Below, in pieces: positions 25,627-39,200 of a stretch of 64,000 nucleotides of DNA (its first letter is position 1; every line of letters starts with the position of its first letter). The notes under the pieces were generated by a model that did not search any database, was not told where the DNA came from, and saw only the letters and a list, made by a program, of their open reading frames with translations. Made by a program: the position numbers and the translations under genes. This stretch comes from Trochalopteron elliotii (lineage: Eukaryota > Chordata > Aves > Passeriformes > Leiothrichidae): NCBI GenBank assembly GCA_024734555.1, contig JANPWX010000548.1, positions 167,728 through 231,727 of the forward strand. The letters run 5' to 3'.

Positions 25627-28600
25627 TACAAGCTGTTATAATGCACAGATAACAATGATCCAAGTGTCATGCTGAGATCCTCTCCTGTGCACACTGCAAA
25701 TTGCTTAAAGGTTTTCAGACACTGAGTGTCCCAGGCTGGCAATGAGAAAAATATTAAATCCTGCACATTTTAGAACAGGATTATGATGATTTTATCCTTC
25801 AGCAATTCTCAAGATGTTCTAATGAGAAAGCATTGCCTTCTAAAATCTTCAGGGAAAGCATCACTTTGTACTTGGGACTGCAGGAAGTGGTTATTCCAGC
25901 TGGCCAGCATCATGCCAGTAACTCTTCCCAAGCTAGAATGTCAGCTGCTTTGTGTGGGGATTTATTGAGGGAAGGACAGTCCCCAAGCACTCCTGGCAGA
26001 AGACCACCATTGCACTGAAAGATTTTAATTGTATTAATAACAACTCTGCTAACCTGACATCTCCCCTTTATAACTGCATTATATCTTTGCTTATATGTCA
26101 GTCTTTGAACAACTCCATTAGCCTTTAGTCAGACTAAAATCCACAATTTTTCTTTCCAAGTCAAAGGTAGAATCAAATAAAGAAAAAAAGATTTGAAAAG
26201 ATTTAATTTTTTTTTTTTTTGTATCTGCTATTGTCCAAGGGCTTGTACTTGAAACAATTTACTTTGGAAGGGAATTTGTGTGATTTTTTCCCAGGCACTA
26301 GGAAAATCTGAGAAACCTGTTACTGTTTGTGTTCACAGCATCCATCGCTCTCCTGAAGAGTGATGCTTTACTGCAGCCAGCCAGTTACTGCCTCCTGGAA
26401 GGAAGCAGTTATTGCTTCATATCCCCTGCCCCTGGAAAACTCAACAAGCTCATTTTCCACCTTTTATATTCTGAGGGAACAGCTGTTCCCTTCTACAGCT
26501 ACCTTGTACATCAGCATTTGATCAGTCTTTAACACAACAACTACCCAAACCCCTCCTCTCCCTCTAAAATTAACATTTCTCTTTCCAGCTCCCAATTGCT
26601 ACAGACCACCATTGCTGAATGGTTTTCTCCAGCTATTTCTAAACATCTTAAAGTCTTGTGACTTTGAGAGATGCCATGATTGTGAGAGAGGCTTAGGTTT
26701 CTCACAGAACTCTCTTTTTTCCAATGCCAGCTTTTTTAAAACATGCTCTCAACCACAAAGCACAGCCTTCTACTCAGTTACAGCAGCTGTTTTTTGCAAG
26801 TCTGCATGTTTCTGTGAAGGATTCAGGGAAATTCTCCTTATTCAGGTCTCCTCTTTATTCACATGAACTGCCTAAAACTAATGAATCAGAGTTGAATGTT
26901 CTCACAGTTCTAAGCCAGCTGAGGAAGATACACTGTGTGTATTTAACAGAACACCCCCTCAGACCTGGCAACTTTTCAAACAAGTCAGTGATGTCCCACA
27001 TGACACCATCAGCAATTACCTTTCATTTCGAATGCTCTCTGGCTAACACACTTCTGGTGTAGTTAACCCAGACAGGAATTGCAAAGGTTTGTGGGCTTGC
27101 AGACAAAGAACATCCTGAGCAATGACATTTGAAATTATTATCATCCTGACTGATATTTGAAATTCAGCTGCTAATTTGCTTCCTTTCCCCTAGGACTGAA
27201 GTGACTTTCTGGTCTTAGGGGGGACACATACCTTATTCAAGAAATCTGTTCTCACCTTGCCATTTATTTCACTGTGGTTTTCTCTGTTCAGAATGTGGCT
27301 TTGAGTCATCCTTCCAAAAGTTCAGGATAGTTTTCCACTGAGCTCCTCAGAAAGTTGCTTTGATGCTGGTTTTGGCAGTCAGCTCTCATCACATATTTCA
27401 TTTGTTACTTTAGACGTAAGTCCCCGTCCAAACCAGCCCAAGAGCAAAGAAGAGGAACAGCCTCCAAATATGGTCAGAGCTAAGCCAGTTTCTGGAGTAG
27501 TTTAACACATGGGCGTGGGTAAGAATGAAGAGAACTGGAACAAGTTTTAAATAATGCTCTAAATAGACTGCGGTGAAATGTTCAGCACTTAAAACTGAAC
27601 AGAAAATCCTGAAACAGATAAAAGAATAACCATGAGCCTGTCAGCAAATGTAACTGTGGTGATCAACTCCAGCAATAAAATTCTGCTTAAAACCTCTGAA
27701 ATCATATCCAATGAAACAAAGGTTAAGCAAAAGACCCTTATTGAGTATTTGGTTAATAAAGAGCTAATACAGTTTATACCACTAAACACAACAGATGAGT
27801 TTTTTCCAAAGCAATTATACTGGACAGTTATAATAAAAATGCTTACCAGAAAAACAACTCTTCAGTATCCACCAACTGAATCTTAATTCAGATCACAAAA
27901 TTATTTTGCTTTTAATTAGGAGTATTTCATTTCTCCCCACTTTTGATGGATGTTCCTTTCATCAGTCTCTCAACTTCAAATTCACACTATTTCACAGTAT
28001 TCTCTGCATGGATTATGAGGCCAATTACAAGAGGGTCTCAAATAGCAGTCACATTAATCAAGTGAAATGTTGCATGCATTGTAGCCAAATATAATCTGGC
28101 CACTAAGAAAAAAAAAATCATAAAAGTCTTTAAATCTGAAAATATCAGAAAATAGGAAGTTTTCTGTCTGATCCTGGAAACATAAACAAGCCTGGTACTC
28201 ATGTGCCATCTACTTCACAAACACCAAAAAGCCAAGACCACATCTCACAAAGCATCCACGTTTTGTAACTTGGTCCTTACACGTAGCACCCAGCACTTGC
28301 AGCAAACTGATTCCCACTCTCTTGTCCTTGAGTTATTAAGGAAAAAAAGCAAATTTGATGTGATCCCCTTGGATAAAGGAGTGCCTGAAGCTACATCCCC
28401 AAATCGAGCCTGCACTGCAGTTCAACACAAAGGCTTGTACAAACTTTAGGAAAACTTACTTCTCCCAGAGCTCACTTTTACAAAAGAGTCTATCAGATAC
28501 TCTGGCTTTGCGTACTTTGAAAAAGAATAATTTGAAGTCTGACAATATATCCTTACCATTTAAAATACGTAACTGTGGTAGCTTTTGAATCATAACTATA

Positions 28601-28899
28601 AAATACTGGAGCACATATCTATAAAGGAATTAAACCATAAATTGCATGAATGCTTCAAATTGTTTCTTGTTACAGAAGTTTAATTATTTAGTTTAAAATA
28701 GCATGTAAAAATTCCTTAAAAATAGCATATTTAAAATGCTTATCCAAATGCAATTGCTATGCACAAGCAAGACTTTTCTTTTAAAAAAAACCCCTGACAT
28801 TTTGTATTTTGTGCTTCAGTGTTCCTTAAAAATAAGAACTAAGTAATCTACAATTAGCAAAATATAAGCATATTTAAGCTATGAATTATAAGTTAATGA
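25627..28899. other. Intergenic, no gene seen
   Basis: AT-rich, with a T-run near 26206-26220. No supported gene, RNA or named repeat. Confidence 0.65.
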
Positions 28900-29190
28900 A
28901 ATAAGCTGCTTTAATAGGAAAACATTTTATTAGGAAATGGAAAATACTCATAGCTGGAGAGTCAGCAGTTGCGTTTAAAGGATGCAATTAAGCTGCCATT
29001 ATTTTGGCAAAGCTCTGGTCTCAAAGAGGCAGATTTTCCTAATGCATTGTAGAAGTCCTTGGCAAATTACACAATATTCATTAAATTTAAATGGAGACCC
29101 TTGATGTCTCCCGTAAAGATGTCCCAGGGAGTCAATTTTCAAGGAATTCATAATGTGAGCAGCAAGTTATCAGAGAAGGAGACACTCAGC
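28900..29190. promoter_or_regulatory. Candidate conserved non-coding element
   Basis: Non-repetitive stretch including GCAATTAAGCTGCCATTATT, CCTAATGCATTG and CAATATTCATTAAATTTAAA. The density of ATTA-type cores and the absence of repeat features resemble desert enhancers. Inference only. Confidence 0.28.
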
Positions 29191-30189
29191 ACCTCGGAAG
29201 GCCCCAGATGAATGATTTAGAGGAGGTGATAGGACACATTTTGGCCACTCCACAATACCCTGAGCCAGACATCCACTTCAACTAACAGCAGAGGAAACCT
29301 GGCCAGCCACATGCTGCATACCCCAGATTTCCTCAGACACTTCCTAACTTTCCTAGGAATGTGGTTTGTTCAGTCCCTGAATTAAATACCAAGTCTCAGC
29401 AGGGCTGAAAAAGCAGAAGTGACAGCGCTGCTTCTGCCCAACACCTGTCCCACACCTACAACTTTCAGAATTCATCCCTCTGTTAAACTCCCACATTTTG
29501 GGGGTTTTCACCCTGCCAATAATCTTGTTAGTAAGGGATGCTGTGTTACCTCTTCCTGTTACAAACATAACCAGGCACATACTGGGGAAATAGATCCCTT
29601 AAAATCAGACTCCTAGCCCTACTAACTTTTTCTTGTTGTTGGGTTTTTTTGGATCCCAGCACTGGAATCTCCCCAGTGTTGCTTCTACTCATTCCCTGCA
29701 TGTCACACAGCAGACACTGTTTGGGCTGAAACAAACAAAATACATCCCACAAAGTTTCTCCCCTTTTTAGTATTCAGCTTCATTTAAACGTTGCATGGCC
29801 CTAAACCCTTTTTAAGCTGCTTACTTTTAAAGTATAAACACGTCAGTGTTTAGCCACGGAGGGTACTTTTCTGTCCTAAATCATCATCCACTTATCAAAG
29901 ACCAATCTACATTACTAAATGCTGTAAAAACACATTATAAATACATTGCAATAATCCCCATGTAATAGCCACTGGCTTCCAGCACTGAATATACTGATAT
30001 TTATATAAACATTACACAATCGATGCCATGCAGTTTCCAGGCTGGGCTGCACTCGGTGTGGTAGCCTTCTCTCATAATTACTCAATAAGTAGTACAGAAA
30101 AAACAGCTTCCTTTAGTAGATAGTCTTATTCCTAGCTCTTATAAAATGGCATTATTACAAAACAATCCAACAAAATAATCCAACTCTTA
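29191..30189. other. Intergenic, no gene seen
   Basis: Slightly GC-richer at 29.4-29.75 kb, with overlapping short frames on both strands and no recognisable product. Confidence 0.65.
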
Positions 30190-30740
30190 ATTCATTAATC
30201 CAGAAAAACAGATGCGGTTTTTTTATCATCATTATTTATAACTTTACAAACATGCCCAGTGTTACACAAAAGGGCAACATATCCCAAGTGAGCTGCAGCC
30301 AGAACTTGCACAACACTCCCATAAAAACAAATTAAAATAGGGAAATGAAATCCTGATTTTTACTCTCTGTGGTTCCATAAAAAAATAACTTCAATAAGTG
30401 CAACTGGAGAGAGAATTGTCTTTAATGGTACTCCTATTTTACATTTAATTTCAATGGCTCTTTAACTGCTAAAGTATACTTAAAATATCCTTGAAAACCT
30501 TTATTAGGGGGTTGAGATGGTTAATAATGAAAACTCCACAGACAACTTCATGCTGGAGAAACTGGAGGCTGTTTACTCGAGTTGTGCTCTCGTATCAATA
30601 GGATTGCAGCTGGTATCAGCTAACAAGCATTATGCCTCTGAGGGAGGGAAATGGTGTGGCTCCCTTTTCAAATGGGCACAGGAGCTGAGATTAGTTACCA
30701 GATGTGAATTACAGATGGAAACTGGTATTTAACAGGCCAG
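30190..30740. promoter_or_regulatory. Candidate conserved non-coding element
   Basis: Contains TTAATTCATTAATCC, GAGATGGTTAATAATG and CAGCTGGTATCAGCTAACAA in a non-repetitive stretch about 1 kb beyond the inferred RAB11FIP2 3' end. It could be a distal enhancer or lie in an extended transcript. Not verified. Confidence 0.28.
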
Positions 30741-31669
30741 TGTGGTGCTTTCTGAAACACGCCTTCCCCTCCTGTCCTCATTCATCAGCTCTCACACACC
30801 AGGACAGTTGCAAAATCTGTGAGCCATGGGGAGACACAGCTGATGGAATCTGCACAACAACACGTGTGCAAGTCCATGGGCAGCTCACAAACTGGCTGTG
30901 ATTTCCCATGACCACATTTCATGGACACCTCTAAGAGAAGAACCCTTTCTAAAAGCTTTTTAAGTCCACAGATGTATTGACAAAGGACCTGCTCACAGAG
31001 CAAATTAACTGTGAGGGAAGGAATCACATCCCTGTGGAATTCAAAACTTCAAGAAACTAGGTGGAAGATTCACAATGTTCTTCTCCCAAACCATGACTGT
31101 TGTCCACACCTCCTCACCATCCCGAAAATCTGCTGTTGTCAGGGGACAGATTTTGCTGTTTTGCTGCTGGAAAAAGAAGAAAAATTTGTGGGAGCATTGA
31201 AAAAAATACTTCTGGGTGATGGGAGAGGATGCTCCAGTTTTCTGTCATTCTGGTTGGGCTTTTACTCTGTCAAGTATTAAGAGAAATATTTGTCATATTT
31301 TCCATATCAGAATTTGCACAGTGTTTGCTCTCATGCTAAATGCTGTTCTGGCCTGCAGTACCAAAGATCTCCTGGTAATATTTACACAGCCATGGCATCA
31401 GAGGAATAGTGCATTTAAAGGGATTGCAGATATCATACTAAAAAAACCATACAGATTGGGATTTAAGAATACACCTTTTTTTTTCACTAATTCTAAGTTT
31501 TGGACACTAGAGAAGAGATTTCCCTTAATGGCTACCCTGCAAACATCTGGGATATTCATTTAGAGCTGTCCCTGAGGAAATTCCCCTCTCTATGGTCTGA
31601 GAGCCTTAACACCATGGAGTTCAGGAGTCACATGCTTTGCATAACACAGATTACTGTCACAATTGAATA
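30741..31669. other. Intergenic, just beyond the inferred RAB11FIP2 3' end
   Basis: Overlapping short frames at 30785-31563 on both strands, no family match. The ends of the gene's transcript may reach into this stretch if the true polyadenylation site is further downstream. Confidence 0.6.
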
Positions 31670-31687
31670 AATACTGCATTGTGGTGC

Positions 31688-31717
31688 TTTATTAGTGTTA
31701 GACATGCAACATTTATT
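31688..31717 (-). terminator. RAB11FIP2: Paired polyadenylation signals, likely RAB11FIP2 3' end
   Basis: On the minus strand AATAAA occurs at 31717-31712 and again at 31693-31688, 24 bases apart. GU-containing sequence (TGTGACAGT, TGTGTTATG) follows just downstream on that strand. This gives a plausible cleavage site around 31,670. Confidence 0.5.
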
Positions 31718-34700
31718 TAATGAACAGAAATTAAAATATTAAGATAACATTTTAATAAAATTAAAGGATCTGAAATTGCAATAATGGAACAAAAATAAAG
31801 GTTTTCATGCATTCTAAGTTTATAGTTCTCACAAGTGCATATAGTTATGATCTGTACCATTATTAAATGTACACAAACTACCATTGATTGCACAAGACAA
31901 AGTAAAACCCTTAAGTTATAAGTAATGTTCCTATCTTTTACAAACTTCCTATACAACCTGGATCTTCAGCTTTTTTATAATACATTTTAATACAAGACAT
32001 CTGGAAGCTTCTAAGATGAATAGGAATGGCTTGACCACTTGTAACATACAGTGGCTTCTTCAATGTAGAAATTATAAAAGATAAAGCAAATGCCCACCAT
32101 GCTTTAGGAGGCTGTGACCTTTTCAACAGAAACAAATCTCAAACCCCTTCATAAACAGATTAAAGTGCTACCTATTGCATATTAAATACTTCCAGTGGCT
32201 GTATGGAAATTTTAAAGTTATAAATCCCTGAAAATAGGGTTTCCTACTGAAAGTGCTGACAGACCCTTAAATGTAGCATCATGAATACAGCAGTGCTATA
32301 ATCCTTCAGCAAGTACTTCAAAGAAGGGGAAGTTAGTCAACATGCTCTAAAGCCACCATTGTAAAAGCCCAGCTAATGCCTCTATCCTATCTACAGCAGC
32401 AATGGTACATAAAGAGCAGAAAAGCACGAGCTCACTTTGCATACTTGATCTAGGACAACAATCTTTCTTTAAAGCTGGAAGTGTCAATACACCCCCAGTG
32501 CAGCAGTAAACACATTAAGACAGCAGTTCTGTTTGTTTTAAGATGCATCTAAGAAAGGGCATCCTGTACAGAAAGAAATGCAGGCTAGTATCTAATGAGC
32601 ATGATTTTCATCAGGTCCCCAAGTCATGAAACCTTTCTATATACAAGGCAACATTTCCACAGCTGGAAAATTACAAATAGTTCTTGACATAGAGCCAACA
32701 GCAATAAATGCAGTTATAATCTAGGGAGAATGCTACATTCATTAGGAGGTGGAAAACCAAGCTAAACGTAAAATACAGCAGCAAGAGGTAACATATATAA
32801 GTATTAAACATCCTTCTCGAATGGCAGAAAGTTTACATTTCTGACCTACAACATTAAAGTATGGCCTTCATATTTGTCCTTTTAAATAAGCAAAATACAC
32901 GGCTATGAGCAGAGCTGTTTCAAAGGATAGTTTCAAAGTACAGTGCATGCATGGATGAACTCTTATGCTAATCTATCAGAGAAAATATCAAAATAATATG
33001 GAGATGTTCAAAAATTTCATCCCTATATTTTAAAGGGCAAGAAAGACTGACCACAAGTGGCAAGTTTTTATGGGTTTAAAATCATCTGCAAGAAAGTCTA
33101 TGATCTTATCCTGTGGGAAAAACAAAACTTCCTTTGTTTTCAACATTAACTACTCTGTATGAAATGTTTTCCTTTGAAAGCTGCATGGTTCAACAAATAC
33201 ATGTGGGGTGAAGATACTTTTTAAAAACAATCTCAGAATATAGGAAAAGGCTAAAATTTTCTTTCTAAGCAGAAAACGATGTGCATGTAATCTTTCAAGA
33301 ATTGCTCCAAAAGCAGCATGTATTTTCATCCACAATGTATAAAAAATATCTTCATAGTTGTTAATGTCCCATTCTGCCTCTCTCAGTAACTTTACCTTTC
33401 CCTAAATGGCATTTGTTGTCCTCCCCACTTTCTTGACAAATTGTTAGAAACAAAAGGTGCTTTAATTCACTTAGAGATCAGATAAAGACTAGATAGCACA
33501 TTCAAAGCTTCACTAAATTTCTTCACTAATGCACAAAAATTGATCTTTTCGCTACCTTTAATCTGCTTATCGTTCTCGGTATGCAAATATGTCAAATGAT
33601 CTGCTTTTAGTCAATTATGCAGTTTGATATTCTACATTTACATTCTAAAAGAAGTGATTTCAGAGGTGCTAAATATAGTTGAGTTTCATTTTAATAATTA
33701 TAAGTTGGCTTGCATGTGAGAAGTCATTGGAGCACATTCTCTGGTTAGTGCAGTTGTTAATCCTCACTGGTGTGGATGATTTAAGCACTGTGGATACTAG
33801 AGATGGTCTCATACCAGTTAGCTGAAAATGAGTGTGGAATTCCAAACAATTGCAGAACATTTCCCCACCAACGACATGAGAACACTGCTGGCTTCAGCCA
33901 AGCATTTGAAAATGTTTAAGAACTTTTATGGAAATACTGAGTAACTGAAATACATCTTGGTGTAATTAAAAAATGAAAATCTAATTGAGTGTAAACCCCA
34001 ACTTCCAACAGCAAGAGTACCATAAACTAGTACACAACCTTTGGCACTTTGAATACAGCAAATCTACAGTCACTGAGACCTTCACTGGGTCAAAAGGACT
34101 TCAGGTGGTTTCTGAGGTACCAAACTTGATACATCCTTAGGCTGACAAAAGAGAGACTGCCTGGTGTGGGATGGATTTCTGCACTGCAAAACACAAATGC
34201 AGAGCTCTACAGCTGGGCAAGGTTGGCATCTCTCAGGATCCATCCAGGCACAGGGATCCACACTAAGGGATCCCACTGGTGGGTTGGGAACTCTGGCTGC
34301 ACACATTTTAGGGACAGTGCTAAATGGGGATGGGAGGCAGTTGGTAAATAAAAGAAGAAAATAAAGGAGAAAAAGCCACAAATAAGTAAATGAAATCTGA
34401 GAATATTTGTACAAAGAAGTTTTTTTGTAACTAGAATAATTCTGTGCTGTCCTACAATACTAATGATGTCAAAGGCAGTCAGATAGAACTTTCTCAACCC
34501 TTCCACATACAAGTATTCAAGATATTACCAATTTCTGCAGTTTTAAAAATAAAAATATATTAAAATCTTTTACAACAACAACAACAAAAAATGGAATTTA
34601 ATTTCAAGCTTTTTTGGTCACCTCAGCAGCAGCCATGTCATGGTGCTGTAAAATACCCCAACAGATCAGGTGCAGAAAGAGAGGAAAAGACAGTTATCTT

Positions 34701-35888
34701 AAATCCGAATCAAAAATAATCTCTGTACATGTTTTAATTAACATTTTACTGTCTCACGGCAACAGAAAATCCAAGTAAGACTCTTATTAAGGAAATTAAA
34801 ATTAAAATAAATTCATGTTAATATTTTGAGGGTTCTCCTACAGTATTTTCCCATTATACCTTCATCACTAGATTTTTCCAATCCATTGAATAACAGATAC
34901 CTTTTTCACACATCATTTTACAAACAATTATTAAATGACCAGGCAGATATTTACTACATTCTTCTTTCATTTGCCTCAATGAAAACTGACTTTTAGAACT
35001 ATTTATATGGAATAAGGATATTTTTAATGAAAAGCTTAAGTACTCTATATGTGTTTAAGCAACATGGCCTATTTCTAAAGGCATATACTTTGTTGTCGTA
35101 AGATTAAAAAAGTTAAGACATATATCATGTGAAACTCAACCTTAAATTATCATGTCTATTTAAGTCAGCCTCTCCACTTCTGCTACATTTTCATCCCAGT
35201 AGACTTGGACTGAACCAAAGTATTCATTTCTTTATTCCATACTTGAGTTCTCTAGTTGTTCCTCTGACTCTGTGAACACTGTTCAAAGAACTTTTAACAC
35301 ATAAAAAGGCATGCAGTAACTTATACGAAAAGATCCTCAAAACAACCTTATGTCATGAGCTCACTACCAAAGTTCATTCATCATACACAAAATTCAGCAT
35401 TTAAGTGTAAAATAACTGACTCCAGCATGTGCCATGACAGCAATGGCACGGGTTTGGTTTTTTTTACATTGTTATATAAAAAGCACATTGTATAGAATAC
35501 AGCATTTACTCTGCAAGGATTGTGCATCACTGTTTTCCTCTAATATGTGCAGAACTACATTCCATTGCAACAAACCACACTCAGGTTCAGCAGAGTACTA
35601 CACTGGATTGAAAACAGTGGTCTTGATGCCATGCTGTAAAAAAAGAATCAATATATTTACCTAATACCAGTAATCATTCAAGAAAACATTCATAACAGCA
35701 CAGGCTTCCCAGCTGAAACTGCCACATGGTGAACACTAAGCTATTATATAAACTGCATGGACATATTTATTATGTATTATTAACTCTATTTTAAGTATTC
35801 TGTACCTAAATGTGCTTTCAAAAAGAAAAAGTTACCTAGGTAATCTAACAGAAAACAACTTTTGGCAGCCCCTGCTAGTGTTTGGATT

Positions 35889-35908
35889 AAAAAAAAAAAA
35901 AAAAAAAT
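35889..35908 (-). repeat. A20 homopolymer (poly-U in the RAB11FIP2 mRNA)
   Basis: Twenty consecutive A on the plus strand lie about 130 bases past the stop codon, so the minus-strand transcript carries U20. Such tracts are bound by ELAV/HuR- or TIA-type proteins. It may also be an ordinary unstable mononucleotide run. Confidence 0.85.
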
Positions 35909-36035
35909 CCACGCCATTGTCTTTCCTCCCCATTTTCCTGGAATTTCTTAGGAGAAAAGGAATGAAGAAAAGTCAAAATATTAAAGTGTGATCTCCTTCC
36001 ACTAATGCATTCATCAGGAAGTACCCTGGAGTATC

Positions 36036-36263
36036 TCAGCTTTTGGAAAACTTGCCAGCTTTGCGAGAAGGTTCGTATGGCACTCTGAGGATACTGGGGG
36101 TTTCCTCCATCACCCTCACCAGGAGATTGTCAATGTAATCCTCCAGCTCACGGATGTGGCTGTCCTTCTTCTTCAGCTGCTCCTTGTGTTTCACCAGCTC
36201 CTGCAGAACCTCCTCGTAAGTGAGGTTTCGGTATCCTGCAGTGGCATCAAAAGGATTTCCTTC
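36036..36263 (-). CDS. RAB11FIP2: RAB11FIP2 exon 5: Rab11-binding domain and stop
   Basis: Encodes residues 436-510 and a TGA stop at 36038-36036. The acceptor is CTGCAG ending at 36264. The exon starts EGNPFDATAGYR (third NPF), continues as a parallel dimeric coiled coil (TYEEVLQELVKHKEQLKKKD) and reaches the Rab11-binding core ELEDYIDNLLVRVMEE. Isoleucine 479 corresponds to human Ile481, whose mutation is known to abolish Rab11 binding. The tail RVPYEPSRKAGKFSKS is almost unchanged from mammals. This domain places the protein on Rab11 recycling endosomes. Confidence 0.96.
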   Translation of the reverse strand, partial: EGNPFDATAGYRNLTYEEVLQELVKHKEQLKKKDSHIRELEDYIDNLLVRVMEETPSILRVPYEPSRKAGKFSKS

Positions 36264-39200
36264 CTGCAGGTAAAGTGTAGAAAAACACCTGATTTTATTA
36301 AGCAGTTCAGTGCTCCCAGAAAATTGATTGGTTGTTGCTTTTTATGTTTCTCCTGTGCATCTCTTGACATGAGAAGCAATTTCTTTCAGCAACACCTCTG
36401 TTTGCTGCAGTGCTTTTCCCTCCCACACCCCCACTGGAGCAGACAACTGGAGATGGATGAACACTTCCCACTCTGTCATCTCAGAAAAAAATCTCAGTGA
36501 GGTGGACACACAGTCAGTGTGTCAGAGTTAGTGACCACAGCAACAGCTGGCATTTTGGGAAACCAACCACTTTAATTACAGAATAACAAGAGAAGAGTCA
36601 TGAGAATTCAATTCCTACTGTAACTCCTTTGAGTCGTTGCCTCTGGAGAACATCACAGCAAAGCATTTACTCAGCTCTAAATGACATCAGCCCTCATCTG
36701 TCTTTCATATTCATATTTTTAGTCACCAGTGGTTCTCCAGGCCTTGGCTTCTGAATCACGTAATAAAACTTTCAATTTCAAACTGCAGGTGAAGGTAAAA
36801 AGTTGCATCTTACTTGCACCAGAGCACTTAAGGCAGAAATAAATGTGCACTTATAAAAGACCTTGCTTTCTTTAAAGCAGGAGAGGCCCAGAATTAAGCA
36901 GTAGGGAAAACAGAATTGTTTCTGTAATGATTTCTGATGTCTCAGTAAGTGCAGGTACTAGCAGAGATGGACAAATTAGTCATCTTAAAAAGGACAACAT
37001 GTGAACCAAAATACTGTAAACTTGAATGTCTTCTTTTGTGTTGGTTTATAAAAGTATCAGCATTGTTAGACATGTTAAGGAGAATGTTTCATCTCATTCA
37101 GAAATGAAGACATTTAGAAGATAAGGAACCTAAAAAATCCTGCACTTCCAACAGGGCACACAAAATAGCTTTTGTTTACAGCCAAAGCATGTCATTAAAA
37201 ATTATAAAGTTTGCACAGCTAAGAAGCACACCACATAATAGTCATGCTCATTCCTTTTCCTTGGCCCATTCTTTTCTCTCCATACAGCTCCATATTTGCA
37301 CATTGGCACATGTTGAGCCATTAAAATATGCAGCTGGCCACAGTTTTCAAAGGAACCTTACCAAAAGTGATGGTGCCCTGCAAAGAGGCTGAAGTGTGAC
37401 ACATCAGCCTCTCTCCATCAATTATATCCTAACAGTAGCTCTCAGAAATACGTGCTTTTAAGGGCTTCTCTCTGCACTTGAAACATTGAATGTCACATTT
37501 ATGGATGTATATTCAGTATTTTAAAAGTACCAAGCAAAAAGATTGTAAGAAATCAGTAACTCCCACTGTACTAAAATGGCTAACCTGATGAAATTTATAA
37601 ATTGGTTAGCAATCGATTTTCAACAAGTATAGAAGAGAAAATAACTTCACTTTGTGGTCATATTTTTAGCACATTTTCTTCTACAAGAAGGAATTAAACT
37701 TTCTCTTTATTAGATTTTATTATCTTTATTAAATTTTTGCACACACTAGAGAAAATATCCTTAACACTTACATGCCTGAAATATAGGGTTTGTCCAATTT
37801 TCTGATTTGGAAAAGGAACAGGAATTAAGGTGTAATGATGACTTTAATTTTATGCAACCAAGTTTACTGGAAAATTGTGTGTAATATATATGGTTTAAAG
37901 ATGTTCTATCATACACATGCTCCACACATCTTGGGCGGGGGGGATAACCTATCATATTAATTATGCAAGAAAATTCTAGCTGAAGTATGCTAGTATTTAG
38001 AAATTAATATTGTTAAAATTAGGAAGATTGGGTATGTTCAGCTTGAGCCAATAGGTGATATTCAAATGTATAAGGAACATTTATTTCTTTACAAAAATAG
38101 ATACCACAGTTTTAATGTATAACAATAATCTTATAATGAATTATTAAGGGGAAAATAAAGATTCTAAACAAGCCATGCAATGAATGATTTTCTCAGCCAC
38201 AAAACCCCATTGGGGTACACTGCCAGCCAGAGGAAACAACATTAGATAAATTAAGGGCTGGCAATCCCTGATCATCTCTTCATTGTTCTAATGAGGAATT
38301 CTGCTCTGGGAATATCATCTAAGCTACTTTCACATCTTTTGTCCTACTTACTTCATCTTCCTTTCAGTTCTTAATTAGGCCTTAAAGAGCTCATGCTGCC
38401 CTTTCAACTGGCTACTGCTCCCATTTAAACACTGCCTTCAGAGACAGGTGTTGGCATCAGAGGAGAAGACATACAAACATAATTACTAAATAATATGCAC
38501 AAGGAAGGAATATAATAACTTGGTGAGGGCTATTATTACAGAATCTAATAATAAATTACTTCAAACACCTTAGAAAGCAATCCTGAATATTTAAAAAGAA
38601 ATTCAAATGGTTTCATTCAAAACTATGGTTGAGATAGAGTTTCTTCCCCACCTAATTTGTATTTTGCATTAAATGAGAACCACCTCATAATCCTACAACT
38701 GACATTTGGGCTGGCTGGTATTCCAAAAGAAAAACCATCAAGGGTTTCTTTTATCACCTTTAAATCCTTTAAATAAAACAATTCACATCTTATTTCTTAA
38801 AAGAATTAAACTGATGCTTTTACCAGCAATAAATTACATGATTTGCAGTAGTACATTTGCAAGCACACAGAAACTGTAATTATGGTTACTTTACAGACAA
38901 TGGCTGCTAAGTTAAATCAATTTTTTGATGTCTCTTTTTGTCAGAGATTAAGTAACTGCCTGGTAGAATTCAGTTTACTATCTGATCAAAGGCAGCCTTC
39001 AAATACTCTGACATCTCCCACCAGCTACTTACATTATGAAAACTTGGGCATTTACAATAACATCAAATGTTATTACAAATCATTTACATAAACCAGCAGA
39101 AAACAAACAGCCCAAAGTCATATTTGCTTGTGAAACTTGTTTTCTTTATATTTTAGAGATTGAAAACAAACCCACTTTTAAAGATGCCATCTATTCACAG

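Larger units (their letters stand above)
31670..36035 (-). other. RAB11FIP2: RAB11FIP2 3' UTR (about 4.4 kb, inferred)
   Basis: From the stop codon down to the paired AATAAA signals near 31.7 kb there is no other gene, and the sequence is AT-rich, as in long vertebrate 3' UTRs. The mammalian gene also has a multi-kilobase 3' UTR. The mRNA would carry a 20-nt poly-U run shortly after the stop (35908-35889) and many AU-rich stretches. A somewhat GC-richer stretch at about 34080-34360 looks unlike its surroundings and could be an old insertion. Internal AATAAA-type signals (for example near 35229 and 35765) could give shorter forms. The 3' end is inferred, not proven. Confidence 0.6.

Noticed and set aside
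34082..34512. Frames of 110 and 101 codons on the minus strand as a separate gene
   Set aside because: They lie in the RAB11FIP2 3' UTR, overlap each other in different frames and match nothing.
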